NCBI RefSeq assembly: GCF_003574965.1
Contig: NZ_CP032317.1
Span: 3,038,001 to 3,102,000, forward strand
Source: Hymenobacter oligotrophus
Lineage (GTDB): Bacteria; Bacteroidota; Bacteroidia; Cytophagales; Hymenobacteraceae
DNA: 64,000 nt
Direction: 5' to 3'
Shown here: positions 49,527-58,094 of the stretch, one piece after another
Layout: the number at the start of each line of letters is the position of its first letter
Numbering within the stretch: position 1 is the stretch's first letter
Notes under the pieces: generated by a model
Database searches by the model: none
What the model was told of the DNA's origin: nothing
Seen by the model: only the letters and a program-made list of their open reading frames with translations
Translations under genes and position numbers: made by a program

Positions 49527-50993
49527 ATGTCTTTCGTCTCACGTCTCACTGCTCTGTCCCTGTTTGCACTGGGGTTGTTGGCTGCCCCCGCGGCCGCGCA
49601 GGCGCAGAGCACCGTGGTGCTCACCGGCAAAATCAACGGCAAAACCGCCGATACGGTAGCCGTATCGTTGCGCGAACACCCCCTCGACCCCAAGGAGCAG
49701 CTCACCTACGCCCGCGTCGACGGCAAGGGCGAGTTCAGGTTGGCGGTGAAGGTGGACGGCCCCACCAAAGCCGACTTGGTGTACGGCGACGACGTGGCCG
49801 GCCTGTGGCTGGAGCCCGGCACCAACCTCGACGTACGCTTTAAGGGCGAAGACCTGGCCACCACCGTGAAGTTTAAGGGCAAAGGCGCCGAAGCCAACAC
49901 CTACCTCGCCGATTTCGACGAGCGGTTCGTGGAAAACGACGGCTTTCAGGTGCTGCCCGACAATATTTCGCTTTACGAGGGGCCGTTCCTGTCGTTCCTG
50001 GACTACCGCCGCAAGGAGGAAATGAAGTTCTTGCAGGACGTGCAGGAAGACCCCAACGTGTCGGCCGCGTTTCGCAACTACACCAAAGCCGAAATCGACT
50101 ACAGCTACGCCAACGACCGCCTCACGTTTCAGGACTTGCGCGAGCAGGTAGTGGCCACCGAGGGCCGCCTGAAAATGTCGGGCACGTACTATGATTTCCT
50201 GAACGACGCGGCGTTGCTGAACAACCCCGATGCGTACCAGAACGAAAGCTACCAGGAGTTTCTGCTGAACTACGTGCACTATGCCGCCGCTACGGCCGGC
50301 CGCAAAAAAGGCGACCCGGAGTTCTACCAGATGTGCTACAACCTGGCCAAGGAAAAGCTGCAAGGCCCCATGAAGCCCGTGATTATGGGCCGCGTGCTGC
50401 AGGAGTCGTTCCGCTTTGGCCACGTGAAAATGTCGGCGGCTATGCTGGAGGATTTCCGCGGCTCCGTCGACCAGAAAAACCAGTTCTATCCCTTCCTGAA
50501 AGCCGATTTCGACAAGCACAAGGACTTTGCTATCGGCTCGCCGGCGCCCAGCTTCAAGCTTGTTTCGGCCAAAGGCGACTCGGTTTCGCTGCAGGATTTG
50601 CGCGGCAAGCTGGTGTACGTAAATTTTTGGCGCACCACCAGCGGCTTGGCCCTGCGCGATTTGCCCTACGCTCAGGAGTTGGCCAAGAAGTTTAACGGCC
50701 AGAACATCGTGTTCGTGAACATTGCCCTTGATGAAAACGAACCCGCTTGGCGGCAGCTCGTAGCGAGCAAAAAGCTGACTGGAATGCACTTGCGCGCCCC
50801 CGGCGGCCAACGCGGCCCCTTGGCCCGCGCCTACATGCTGCAGGAGGTACCGGCATACTTCCTGATTGCGGAGGACGGCACCTTTCTGAACACCAGGCCC
50901 AAACGCCTGAGCAGCCGCGCTGCCGTCGACGAAATCAAAGAATCGTTCGGCAAGGCCTCGACGTATAGCAGCGCTCTGCCTACCGGCAAATAA
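49527..50993 (+). CDS. TlpA-like secreted thioredoxin-fold protein lacking the catalytic cysteines
   Basis: 488 residues from the ATG at 49527. A signal peptide (SLFALGLLAAPAAAQAQ) is followed by an N-terminal DUF4369-like beta domain (VVLTGKINGKTADTVAVSLR), a helical middle, and a C-terminal TlpA/redoxin domain (IGSPAPSFKLVSAKGDSVSL). The redox site that usually reads WCxxC is NFWRTTSGLALRD: both Cys positions are Ser and Ala. The fold and the cis-Pro region (VPAYFLIAEDG) are kept, so the domain probably binds a partner without thiol exchange. A terminator follows at 51017-51049. Confidence 0.88.
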   Translation: MSFVSRLTALSLFALGLLAAPAAAQAQSTVVLTGKINGKTADTVAVSLREHPLDPKEQLTYARVDGKGEFRLAVKVDGPTKADLVYGDDVAGLWLEPGTNLDVRFKGEDLATTVKFKGKGAEANTYLADFDERFVENDGFQVLPDNISLYEGPFLSFLDYRRKEEMKFLQDVQEDPNVSAAFRNYTKAEIDYSYANDRLTFQDLREQVVATEGRLKMSGTYYDFLNDAALLNNPDAYQNESYQEFLLNYVHYAAATAGRKKGDPEFYQMCYNLAKEKLQGPMKPVIMGRVLQESFRFGHVKMSAAMLEDFRGSVDQKNQFYPFLKADFDKHKDFAIGSPAPSFKLVSAKGDSVSLQDLRGKLVYVNFWRTTSGLALRDLPYAQELAKKFNGQNIVFVNIALDENEPAWRQLVASKKLTGMHLRAPGGQRGPLARAYMLQEVPAYFLIAEDGTFLNTRPKRLSSRAAVDEIKESFGKASTYSSALPTGK

Positions 50994-51016
50994 CTGCCCT
51001 AAGTGCCTAGCATTAC

Positions 51017-51049
51017 AAAGGCCCCGCCCACCTAGGGCGGGGCCTTTTT
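51017..51049 (+). terminator. Intrinsic terminator after the TlpA-like gene
   Basis: Arms of 13 bp (51017-51029 and 51035-51047) with ACCTA in the loop, followed by T5. CCTAGG spans the loop and right arm. Confidence 0.9.
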
Positions 51050-51270
51050 GTTGGGGTGCATCAAAGCGTTGAATGCCCGCCAACGTTTTGGCCGGGCAGC
51101 CTAAGGTTAGTTGAGCACTAGTGCGTACAACCTAGACGAGTATTAGCCTGCACAAGGCGACTCGCGCCGGTAGTTCAGCAGCTAAGCAGTTCATATCAGC
51201 TTTTCAGCCTACGCCGCCGCAACATCCGCCACTCACTTCAGTTAACCGGCCATTCGCGACCTTTGCACCC

Positions 51271-52293
51271 ATGCGCTCTACCCTCCGCGACGGGCTTAAT
51301 TTCTTTTCCAAGCTCACGCCCCTGCGGGCGCTCAATGCCGTGCAGGTAACGGGCTCCTATGTGCTCAGCCGGCTCACCAACCGCTCGCGGGCGTGGGGGT
51401 TGCCCATGGCCGTGTCGCTCGAGCCCACCACTTCGTGCAACTTGCGCTGCCCCGAGTGCCCCAGCGGCCTTCGCTCCTTTACGCGGCCCACGGGCATGCT
51501 GGAGGGCGACGTATTTTACCGCACCATCGATGAGCTAGCGCCGCGCTTGTGGTACCTCACGTTCTATTTCCAGGGCGAGCCGTACCTGCACCCGCAGTTC
51601 CTCGACATGGTGCAGTATGCTTCGCGGAAGAAGATATACACCGCCACCAGCACCAACGCCCACTACCTCACCGAGGCCAACGCCCGCAAAACCGTGGAAA
51701 GCGGCCTCGACCGGCTCATTGTATCCCTCGACGGCACCACGCAGGAAGTGTACCAGCAGTACCGCGTAGGCGGCCGCCTCGATAAAGTACTGGAGGGAGT
51801 GAAGCGCGTGGTGAAGTACAAGCAGGAGCTGCGCAGCGCCACGCCGCGCATCATCTTCCAGTTTTTGGTGGTGCGGCCCAACGAACACCAGATCGACGAG
51901 GCCCGGCAGCTGGCCCGCGACTTAGGCGTGGACGACGTGTGGTTTAAAACCGCCCAGATTTACGACTACCAGCAAGGCTCGCCGCTCATCCCCACCATCG
52001 ACTATTACTCGCGCTACCAGAACAACCAAGACGGCACCTGGAGCATTAAAAACCGCCTACTCAACCACTGCTGGAAGATGTGGCACTCCTGCGTAATTAC
52101 CTGGGACGGGCTGGTGGTACCGTGCTGCTTCGACAAAGACGCCGAATACCGCCTAGGTGATTTGAAGGGCCAAACCTTCCGGCAGCTCTGGCACGGGCCC
52201 AAGTACCAAGGTTTCCGCAAAGCCCTGCTCAAAGGCCGCGACCAGGTAGAAATGTGCCGCAACTGCACAGAGGGTACGCGGGTGTGGGGGTGA
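51271..52293 (+). CDS. Radical SAM enzyme with SPASM domain
   Basis: 340 residues from the ATG at 51271. The 4Fe-4S-binding CxxxCxxC is CNLRCPEC in SLEPTTSCNLRCPECPSG. The TIM-barrel core follows (LIVSLDGTTQEVYQQYRVGG). A C-terminal SPASM-like region has spaced cysteines (NHCWKMWHSCVITWDGLVVP, CCFDKDAEYRLGD, then CRNC) for an auxiliary Fe-S cluster. Such enzymes usually modify peptides, but no precursor peptide or maturase neighbour is visible here, so the substrate is unknown. GACCTTTG, one mismatch from a -7 element, ends 5 bp before the start. Confidence 0.93.
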   Translation: MRSTLRDGLNFFSKLTPLRALNAVQVTGSYVLSRLTNRSRAWGLPMAVSLEPTTSCNLRCPECPSGLRSFTRPTGMLEGDVFYRTIDELAPRLWYLTFYFQGEPYLHPQFLDMVQYASRKKIYTATSTNAHYLTEANARKTVESGLDRLIVSLDGTTQEVYQQYRVGGRLDKVLEGVKRVVKYKQELRSATPRIIFQFLVVRPNEHQIDEARQLARDLGVDDVWFKTAQIYDYQQGSPLIPTIDYYSRYQNNQDGTWSIKNRLLNHCWKMWHSCVITWDGLVVPCCFDKDAEYRLGDLKGQTFRQLWHGPKYQGFRKALLKGRDQVEMCRNCTEGTRVWG

Positions 52294-52379
52294 TTAAAAG
52301 AACGTCATGCTGAGCGCAGCCGAAGTATGACGCTGCTATTCAAAGCAGGATTACTGCACAGCACCTAGACTGAAAAACA

Positions 52380-52416
52380 AAAACGGGGCGTTGCCGATGT
52401 GGCAACGCCCCGTTTT
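52380..52416. terminator. Bidirectional terminator between the radical SAM and M16 genes
   Basis: Perfect 16-bp arms (52380-52395 and 52401-52416) with loop GATGT; A4 on the left and T4 on the right give U tracts on both strands. Confidence 0.9.
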
Positions 52417-52444
52417 GCTTCGGGAGTTGGTTACGACCTAGGGC

Positions 52445-55400
52445 TTAGTCAGCCTTTTCGGTTTTCACTTTCTCCTTGCCGCCGTCTTCGTCAGACTTCT
52501 GCTTGCGCTTGGCCTTGTTGCCGTCGGCATCTTTCACTTTGGTCTTGCTCTTCTTGTCGGAAGTAGCGGGGGCGGCAGCCGGAGCAGCGGCCGGGGCCGG
52601 AGCGGGTTCGGCAGCTACGGCCGGAGCCACGGGGTTGCCGTCGGCATCCAGCTCGATTACCTCGTAGCCGAGTTGCTTCAGCTCGGGCAGGTACTTCTTA
52701 TCGCCCACGGTTACGATGTACATGTTCTCGGCGGGCAGGTACTTCTGCGCCATGGCCGCTACATCTTCCTTGGTCAGCTTCTGCAGGATTTCCGTCTGCT
52801 TGGCTACGTAATCGGTGGGCAGGTCGTACTCTACCAAGCGCGCCAGGAAGCTGGCCTTCTGCTGGCCGGTTTCGTACTTCAGGGCGTCGCTCTGGCCGAT
52901 CGAAGCCTTCAGGAACTCCAGCTCTTCGTCGGTGATGCCGGTCTTGCGGAAGTTCTCGATTTCCTTCATGAACTCGCGAACCGAGGCAGCCGAGGCATCG
53001 GCGCGCACACCAGCTTGGGCGGTGTAGGGACCCGCGTAGCGCGAGCCGCTAAAGCCCGAGCGGGCACCGTAGGTGTAGCCTTTGTCTTCGCGCAGGTTCA
53101 GGTTGATGCGCGAGTTGAAGGCACCACCCAGGATGTAGTTCATCAGGTACGCGCGGTAGTACTCGCCGGTGGCGTCGTAGGGCAGGCCTAGGTAGCCAAT
53201 GCGGATTTCCGACTGCGGAGCACCATCCTTATTCACGAAGTACAGCTTCGTTTTATCGGCTTTGGCAGCCATGTTGCCGGCGGGCAGGGTCACGGCTTTC
53301 TGCTGCCACTGGTTCAGGAAGGCCAGCTTCGGCTCGATGGCTTTCTGCTGCACGTCGCTCACCACCACCAAGTGGCTGATGTTGGGCGCGTAGTTTTCCT
53401 GGTAAAACTTCTTCACGTCGTCGAGCGTGAGGGCCGATACGGTAGCGGCCGTACCCGAGGTGGGCACGCTCATGATGTCGCCGGCACCGTAGAGCAGGCG
53501 CGAGAAGGTTTTGTCGGCCACCATCACCGGCTGCGTGTTCTGGTTGGCAATGCCTTCCAGCGTTTGCTTCTTCAGGCGGTCGAAATCGGCTTGGTCGAAG
53601 CGCGGGTGCAGCAGGCGCTGCTCCAGCAGGGCCAGCGTCTTGTCGAGGTTTTTGGTCAGCGACTGCACGTACACCGTGGTGTTGTCGGTGCCGGGGCTTA
53701 CCGAAATCTGGCTGCCCAGCTTCTCCAACTCGGCCGAAAACTGCTCGGCGGTGTACTTCTCGGTGCCTTCGTTCAGCAACGAAGCCGTGAGCGAGGCGAT
53801 GCCGGCCTTGTTACGGTCACTCTGCTCGAGGCGGTGGCCACCGCGGATGGTGAGCAGCATGGTGGTCGTCGGCATCTCGGCGTTTTGGGTGCCGATTACC
53901 TTCAGCTTGTTGGGCAACTCGCTTTTCCACACGGCGGGCACGGCCACCATGGGGCTGGCGCCAGCCTTGGGCTGCTTGGTGCGGTCGAAGTTGTCGGTGG
54001 CCTTCACGTACTTCAGGCCGGCGTACTCGTCTTTGGGGGCTTTGAAGCCGTCCTTCGATACGGTGTAGTTATCGGCCTTGGCAACGAGGTCGGGCGAGGT
54101 TTTGGGCACCACGCTCAGCACCACGGCGTGCTTACCCTGGATGTACTGCTTAAACACGCGCTGCACATCGGCCTTGGTGAGCGACTGAATGCGCTTCAGC
54201 TCCACGGGCAGCAGGTTGGGGTTGCCGGTGAGGTACTGGTAGGCGGCCAGGGTGCTCACTTTGCCGCTCACGCTGTTGAGGCGGTTGATGAGGCTGGCTT
54301 CGGCCGAGGCTTTGTAGCGGGTTACTTCCTCGTCGGTGATGCCGCGCTTGGCCAGCTCGTCGATGGAGGCACGCATGGTGGCTTCCAGGTCGGCCAGCGG
54401 CTTGCCGGGGTAGCTCAGGCCCACGAGCGTGAACTCGCCGCTCAGCTCGGAGGTGGGGTGGTACGATTGGGCTTGTACGGCCTTTTGGGCCTTCACTAGG
54501 TTCTGGTACAGCGGCGAGGTTTTCGAACCGCCCAGGATTTCGGCCAGGGCATCGAGGGGTACCTCGTCGGGGTGGTTTTGGGGCACCGTCGGGAACACCA
54601 TCTGCAGCATCGGGAAACGTACGTTGTCCTGGTAGCTGGTGTAGCGGTCCTGCGTCAGCTGCGGCGTGGGCAGCTTCATGTTCTGCACCTCGGGGCCGCG
54701 CGGAATCGAGCCGAAGTATTTCTCCACAAGCTTCACCACGTCGGCGGCTTTCACGTCGCCACCCACGGTTACGGTAGCGTTGTTGGGGCCGTACCAGCGC
54801 AGGAAGAAGTTCTTGAGGTCTTGCAGGTCGGAGCGGTTCAGGTCTTCGAGGTAGCCAATGGTCAGCCACGAATACGGGTGGCCGTAGGGGTACATCGTTT
54901 TGGCTACGTACTCCGAAGCCAGGCCGTAGGGGCGGTTGTCGTAGTTCTGGCCGCGCTCGTTTTTCACGGTGGCGCGCTGCACCTCAAACTTCTTCTCCGT
55001 TACGGCGTCGAGCAGGAAGCCCATGCGGTCGGCCTCGAGCCACAGCGCGGTTTCGAGCTGGTTCGAGGGTACGGTTTCGAAGTAGTTAGTACGGTCGCGG
55101 TTGGTGGTGCCGTTGAGGGTACCGCCGGCGGCCGTTACAGTTTTGAAGTGTTGCTCGTCGGCTACGTTATCCGAGCCCTGGAACATCATGTGCTCAAAGA
55201 AGTGAGCAAAACCCGATTTGCCGATGGTTTCGCGGGCCGAACCTACGTGGTAGGTCACGTCGACGTGGGCAATCGGATCGGAGTGGTCTTCCGACACAAT
55301 CAGCGTCAGGCCGTTGGGCAATACGTACTTCTCGTACGGAATGGCTACCTCGCCGGCCTTGCGCGTTACTTTTTCTACCAGGCGGGTGGTGCCCGTGCTG

Positions 55401-55513
55401 GCTTTGGCCGCGGTGGTTTTGGCGGCGGGTTTGGCCTGTGCCTGGGCTAGCTGCGGCGTACCTACCGACAGGAAAGCACCTAGGCCCAACAGCAACAGTT
55501 GGTTGCGGGTCAT
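52445..55513 (-). CDS. M16 family metalloprotease, two-module, with Lys-rich tail
   Basis: 1022 residues from the ATG at 55513; the signal MTRNQLLLLGLGAFLSVGTP supports this start and rules out the frame that continues upstream. The N-terminal M16 module has the inverted zinc motif HFFEH (H104-E107-H108) in FAHFFEHMMFQGS and a later Glu for the third ligand. A second M16 module in the C-terminal half (from about residue 510, PAVWKSELPNKLKVIGTQNA) lacks HxxEH, as usual for clamshell-type M16 proteins. The last 60 residues are Ala/Pro then Lys/Asp/Glu-rich, an unusual charged tail. Periplasmic peptide degradation is the likely role. Confidence 0.93.
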   Translation of the reverse strand: MTRNQLLLLGLGAFLSVGTPQLAQAQAKPAAKTTAAKASTGTTRLVEKVTRKAGEVAIPYEKYVLPNGLTLIVSEDHSDPIAHVDVTYHVGSARETIGKSGFAHFFEHMMFQGSDNVADEQHFKTVTAAGGTLNGTTNRDRTNYFETVPSNQLETALWLEADRMGFLLDAVTEKKFEVQRATVKNERGQNYDNRPYGLASEYVAKTMYPYGHPYSWLTIGYLEDLNRSDLQDLKNFFLRWYGPNNATVTVGGDVKAADVVKLVEKYFGSIPRGPEVQNMKLPTPQLTQDRYTSYQDNVRFPMLQMVFPTVPQNHPDEVPLDALAEILGGSKTSPLYQNLVKAQKAVQAQSYHPTSELSGEFTLVGLSYPGKPLADLEATMRASIDELAKRGITDEEVTRYKASAEASLINRLNSVSGKVSTLAAYQYLTGNPNLLPVELKRIQSLTKADVQRVFKQYIQGKHAVVLSVVPKTSPDLVAKADNYTVSKDGFKAPKDEYAGLKYVKATDNFDRTKQPKAGASPMVAVPAVWKSELPNKLKVIGTQNAEMPTTTMLLTIRGGHRLEQSDRNKAGIASLTASLLNEGTEKYTAEQFSAELEKLGSQISVSPGTDNTTVYVQSLTKNLDKTLALLEQRLLHPRFDQADFDRLKKQTLEGIANQNTQPVMVADKTFSRLLYGAGDIMSVPTSGTAATVSALTLDDVKKFYQENYAPNISHLVVVSDVQQKAIEPKLAFLNQWQQKAVTLPAGNMAAKADKTKLYFVNKDGAPQSEIRIGYLGLPYDATGEYYRAYLMNYILGGAFNSRINLNLREDKGYTYGARSGFSGSRYAGPYTAQAGVRADASAASVREFMKEIENFRKTGITDEELEFLKASIGQSDALKYETGQQKASFLARLVEYDLPTDYVAKQTEILQKLTKEDVAAMAQKYLPAENMYIVTVGDKKYLPELKQLGYEVIELDADGNPVAPAVAAEPAPAPAAAPAAAPATSDKKSKTKVKDADGNKAKRKQKSDEDGGKEKVKTEKAD

Positions 55514-55778
55514 ACGGTGAGAATAGAGGAGTTTGAGTGAAGCCAAGGTAAGGACAGAATGACAAAGCGCGCTGCTTTGGCGCAACCTGTTCCGCGCGAA
55601 TGACGTAGGCCGCGCCCGCAAGGCTGCTTGCCACGGGCTTTGCACCATACATTTTTTTTGAAGCCCTAGGCACTGCCGGGCCCGGGCACGCCCGGGGGGG
55701 GCGCTGGGCAAGACCCGGTAGTAAAAGGCCTCTTGGCCAGCTCCGGTGCCAATGCACCTAGGGCGAACAGCGCCGCCT

Positions 55779-56213
55779 TCAGAAAGATCGGTAGCGAAAA
55801 TACTTGGGCTTGAGGCGGCGGCGTACGTAGGCGGGCAGCGGCTCGCCCTGGGCGTAGGCCGCGGCCACTTGCGCGTAGCGCCCCGGCCCAAAGCGCTGAG
55901 TGTGGAACAGGCCGTACCCCGCCATCAAACCACCAAAAAGCACGTTCTGACGCGCTTCTATGCGGCGGTCGGCCAGCGTTGTATCGCGCGGCTGCAGCAG
56001 CCCGGCAATACCTTGGCCAACCAGCGCACTACCGCCATCGAGGTAACCGTCGCCGCCCTTGCCGCGCTGCTGAAACAAATGCCGCACCGCCCGCAAAGTG
56101 TCGGCGGGGCTGTAGCGGGCGTTGTTTAGCGGGCCGGGCGGCAGCACAGCGGCCGTTTGGGCCAGCGCCGGGGCGGCCGAGAGGAGCAGCATTGGAAGCA
56201 GCAAGTAACGCAT
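55779..56213 (-). CDS. Secreted protein of unknown function
   Basis: 144 residues with a signal peptide (MRYLLLPMLLLSAAPALAQT). The mature part begins Pro-rich (VLPPGPLNNARYSPADTL), then is basic and helical (RAVRHLFQQRGKGG), with a Gly-rich centre and a basic C-terminus (VRRRLKPKYFRYRSF). Unrecognised. The 55514-55778 gap upstream of the M16 gene contains a G/C-rich stretch (about 55676-55710) but no gene. Confidence 0.7.
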   Translation of the reverse strand: MRYLLLPMLLLSAAPALAQTAAVLPPGPLNNARYSPADTLRAVRHLFQQRGKGGDGYLDGGSALVGQGIAGLLQPRDTTLADRRIEARQNVLFGGLMAGYGLFHTQRFGPGRYAQVAAAYAQGEPLPAYVRRRLKPKYFRYRSF

Positions 56214-56260
56214 AGCTGTAGTTGGTAACGCAGCAGGCCCGCGGGCAAGGTTACCAAAGC

Positions 56261-56317
56261 TAAGCGGGGCGGCGGGTTTTTGGGTTCCGATGCGCCAAAA
56301 ACCCGCCGCCCCGCTTA
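56261..56317. terminator. Perfect 21-bp-arm bidirectional terminator
   Basis: Arms 56261-56281 and 56297-56317 pair perfectly; the arms contain T5 and A5 next to a 15-nt loop. It lies between the GT2 stop (56345) and the start of the minus-strand secreted protein. Confidence 0.85.
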
Positions 56318-56344
56318 TCAGGCTAAGTTAAGCGCGCACAAGGC

Positions 56345-57454
56345 TTACACCTCGGCCCACACGTAGCGGCGCTCTTTCCAGTTGATGTGGCCGGGCAGCA
56401 GCGTGTAGCCGATTACCAGCAACGACATGCCCGCTAGGTAAAACTCGTAGAGCAGCAGCACCCACAGCTTTTCGCGGCGGCCCACTTGCCGCAGGCTGCC
56501 CCACAAAAACGCCACTTGCAGCAGCACTTTCAGGCCAAACACCAGCGGCGTGAATGGCCACGAAATGAGCGGCGGGCAAAACAGCACCGTGTAAAACAGG
56601 CCGTACATGCCAAACAGCCCCGACAAATACCACGGCAGGCGCGTGGTGCCGCGCATCCAGCGCTTGCGCTGCTCCAGCAGGCACTTTACATTGGGCTGCG
56701 GCACCGATACCCCCAGCACACGGCTGTGCCACAAGTTGCGGTAGCCCCAGCCGGCCTGCACAATGCAGGCAAACAGCTGCAAGTCTTCGGTTATCTGAAA
56801 GGCCAGGGTTTCGTAGCCGCCGATGGTGTTGTAGGCCGCGCGCGTTACCAGCATGTTGTTGCCCACAGCGGTTACGGGCAGGTTGGCGTCCGATAGAATC
56901 CGGATTACGCTCAGGCCAAACAGCCAGTCGAGGCCCTGCAGCTTGCCAAACAAGCCGCCCTCGGCGGTGGTGGCACCCGTTACCACGCCCACCTTGCCGC
57001 CGTTGTCGATTTCGGCAGCGCCCAGCATGTACTGCACCCAGTCGGGGGCCATGGCCATGTCGGCGTCGGTGAGCAGAAAATAATCGGCCGAGGCTTGGTG
57101 GCACAGCTGGGCAATGGCGTTGCTTTTGCCCTTGGCCTTGCCCACCGGGGCGCCAATGCTCACCAACCGAAACTGCGGTTTGTCCTGGATGAAGCGCGCC
57201 ACCACTGCGGCCGTGTCGTCGGTCGAGTGGTCGTCTCCGATCAGGATTTCCAGCTTATCGGCGGGATAAGTAAGCGCCGCCAGGGCGCGCAAGCACCGCT
57301 CGATGTTGGCCGCCTCGTTGCGCGCCGGCACCAAGATGCTCACCTTGGGCCGGGCCACGGCCGGCGCCGGCACTTGCCAAAACCCCGCCAACCGCACCAG
57401 CAGGTACAGGCACACGCCGAAAAACACCACGAAGAACGCGTAGACAAGAAACAT
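56345..57454 (-). CDS. Family 2 glycosyltransferase, membrane-bound
   Basis: 369 residues from the ATG at 57454. An N-terminal TM (MFLVYAFFVVFFGVCLYLLV), a GT-A domain (VSILVPARNEAANIERCLRA; Asp in IGDDHSTDD; DxD as TDADM), the acceptor/processive motifs ITEDLQL and QRKRWMRG, then three or four C-terminal TM helices. The ED + Q-x-x-R-W set is that of cellulose synthase-like and ceramide/hopanoid glycosyltransferases. It uses a nucleotide-sugar donor; the acceptor (polysaccharide or lipid) is not determined. Confidence 0.9.
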   Translation of the reverse strand: MFLVYAFFVVFFGVCLYLLVRLAGFWQVPAPAVARPKVSILVPARNEAANIERCLRALAALTYPADKLEILIGDDHSTDDTAAVVARFIQDKPQFRLVSIGAPVGKAKGKSNAIAQLCHQASADYFLLTDADMAMAPDWVQYMLGAAEIDNGGKVGVVTGATTAEGGLFGKLQGLDWLFGLSVIRILSDANLPVTAVGNNMLVTRAAYNTIGGYETLAFQITEDLQLFACIVQAGWGYRNLWHSRVLGVSVPQPNVKCLLEQRKRWMRGTTRLPWYLSGLFGMYGLFYTVLFCPPLISWPFTPLVFGLKVLLQVAFLWGSLRQVGRREKLWVLLLYEFYLAGMSLLVIGYTLLPGHINWKERRYVWAEV

Positions 57455-57595
57455 AAGGGCAGCTTTTCAGATATCAACTGTGCGGCTTCTGCCTTACGTT
57501 AAATCACCTAGGGATAGTTACCGACGAGATACTGCCGGGTTGTCGGCCGGAGGCCTTTTGGGCACTACCTTCGGGCCCTTGCGCACCCCGCTGCT

Positions 57596-58015
57596 ATGCA
57601 CCTCATCAACCACCACGATTACTTGCGCCTCTCGTACCGCCCCGATCTGCGCCTGCTGTTCATGCGCTGGGTGCGGCCCGTATCGTCGGAAGAGCACCGG
57701 GAGGGCTACCACGTGGCCTTGGCGCTGGGCCGCGAGCAAGCTTGCGGCTGCTGGCTGATTGATTTGCGCGCCCGCGGGCTGGCCTCCGTCGAGGATTTTG
57801 CCTGGGTGCTGCGCGCGTTTCGCGAGCGGCTGGCCGAGGCAGTGCCGGCGCCCCGCCGCATCGCTTACTTGGTTACGCCCTACCAAGCCGAGGTTATGAA
57901 CGAACGCCTGCGACAGCTGGAACCCGAGGTACCCGAAGCCACGCGCCTAGGTGCGGCGGTGCAGGCTTTTACCGAGGAGCTGCCCGCGCAGCATTGGCTG
58001 CAAGCGGGGCGGTAG
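57596..58015 (+). CDS. Small conserved protein, paralogue 3 of the three-member family
   Basis: 139 residues from the ATG at 57596 (MHLINHHDYLRLSYRPDLRL). Layout as in the proteins at 5948 and 28468: LRLSYRPDLRLLFMRWVRPV, EEHREGYHVALALGREQACG, then CWLIDLRARGLASVEDFAWV and RIAYLVTPY. The acidic C-terminus (VPEATRLGAAVQAFTEELPA) replaces the EEA helix of the others. A near -7 element TACCTTCG lies at about 57566. Function unknown; the shared pattern across three unlinked sites suggests a larger family in the genome. Confidence 0.78.
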   Translation: MHLINHHDYLRLSYRPDLRLLFMRWVRPVSSEEHREGYHVALALGREQACGCWLIDLRARGLASVEDFAWVLRAFRERLAEAVPAPRRIAYLVTPYQAEVMNERLRQLEPEVPEATRLGAAVQAFTEELPAQHWLQAGR

Positions 58016-58036
58016 GCCTAGGTGCCCCCAAACGCA

Positions 58037-58072
58037 CACCGCCCCGGCAGCACAGCGGCTGCCGGGGCGGTG
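58037..58072. terminator. Bidirectional terminator between paralogue 3 and the MFS gene
   Basis: Perfect 14-bp arms (58037-58050 and 58059-58072) around an 8-nt loop, between convergent stops at 58015 and 58095. Confidence 0.8.
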
Positions 58073-58094
58073 GGACATAGCAAAAGCGTTGTGG

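Noticed and set aside
49539-51083. Long minus-strand open frame (514 codons) opposite the TlpA-like gene
   Set aside because: It mirrors a clear plus-strand gene with signal peptide and domains; long antisense frames are expected at this GC content, and its translation shows no domain.
53372-54499. Plus-strand open frame (375 codons) opposite the M16 gene
   Set aside because: The translation is Gly/Val/His-rich antisense of a well-supported protease; no start context or domain.
55665-55735. GC-rich stretch upstream of the M16 gene as a regulatory structure
   Set aside because: It has G and C runs but no clear symmetrical hairpin or repeated motif; likely just skewed composition.
55514-55891. 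N-terminal extension of the M16 protease reading upstream of 55513
   Set aside because: The extension has intergenic composition and precedes a perfect signal peptide, and it overlaps the neighbouring gene.
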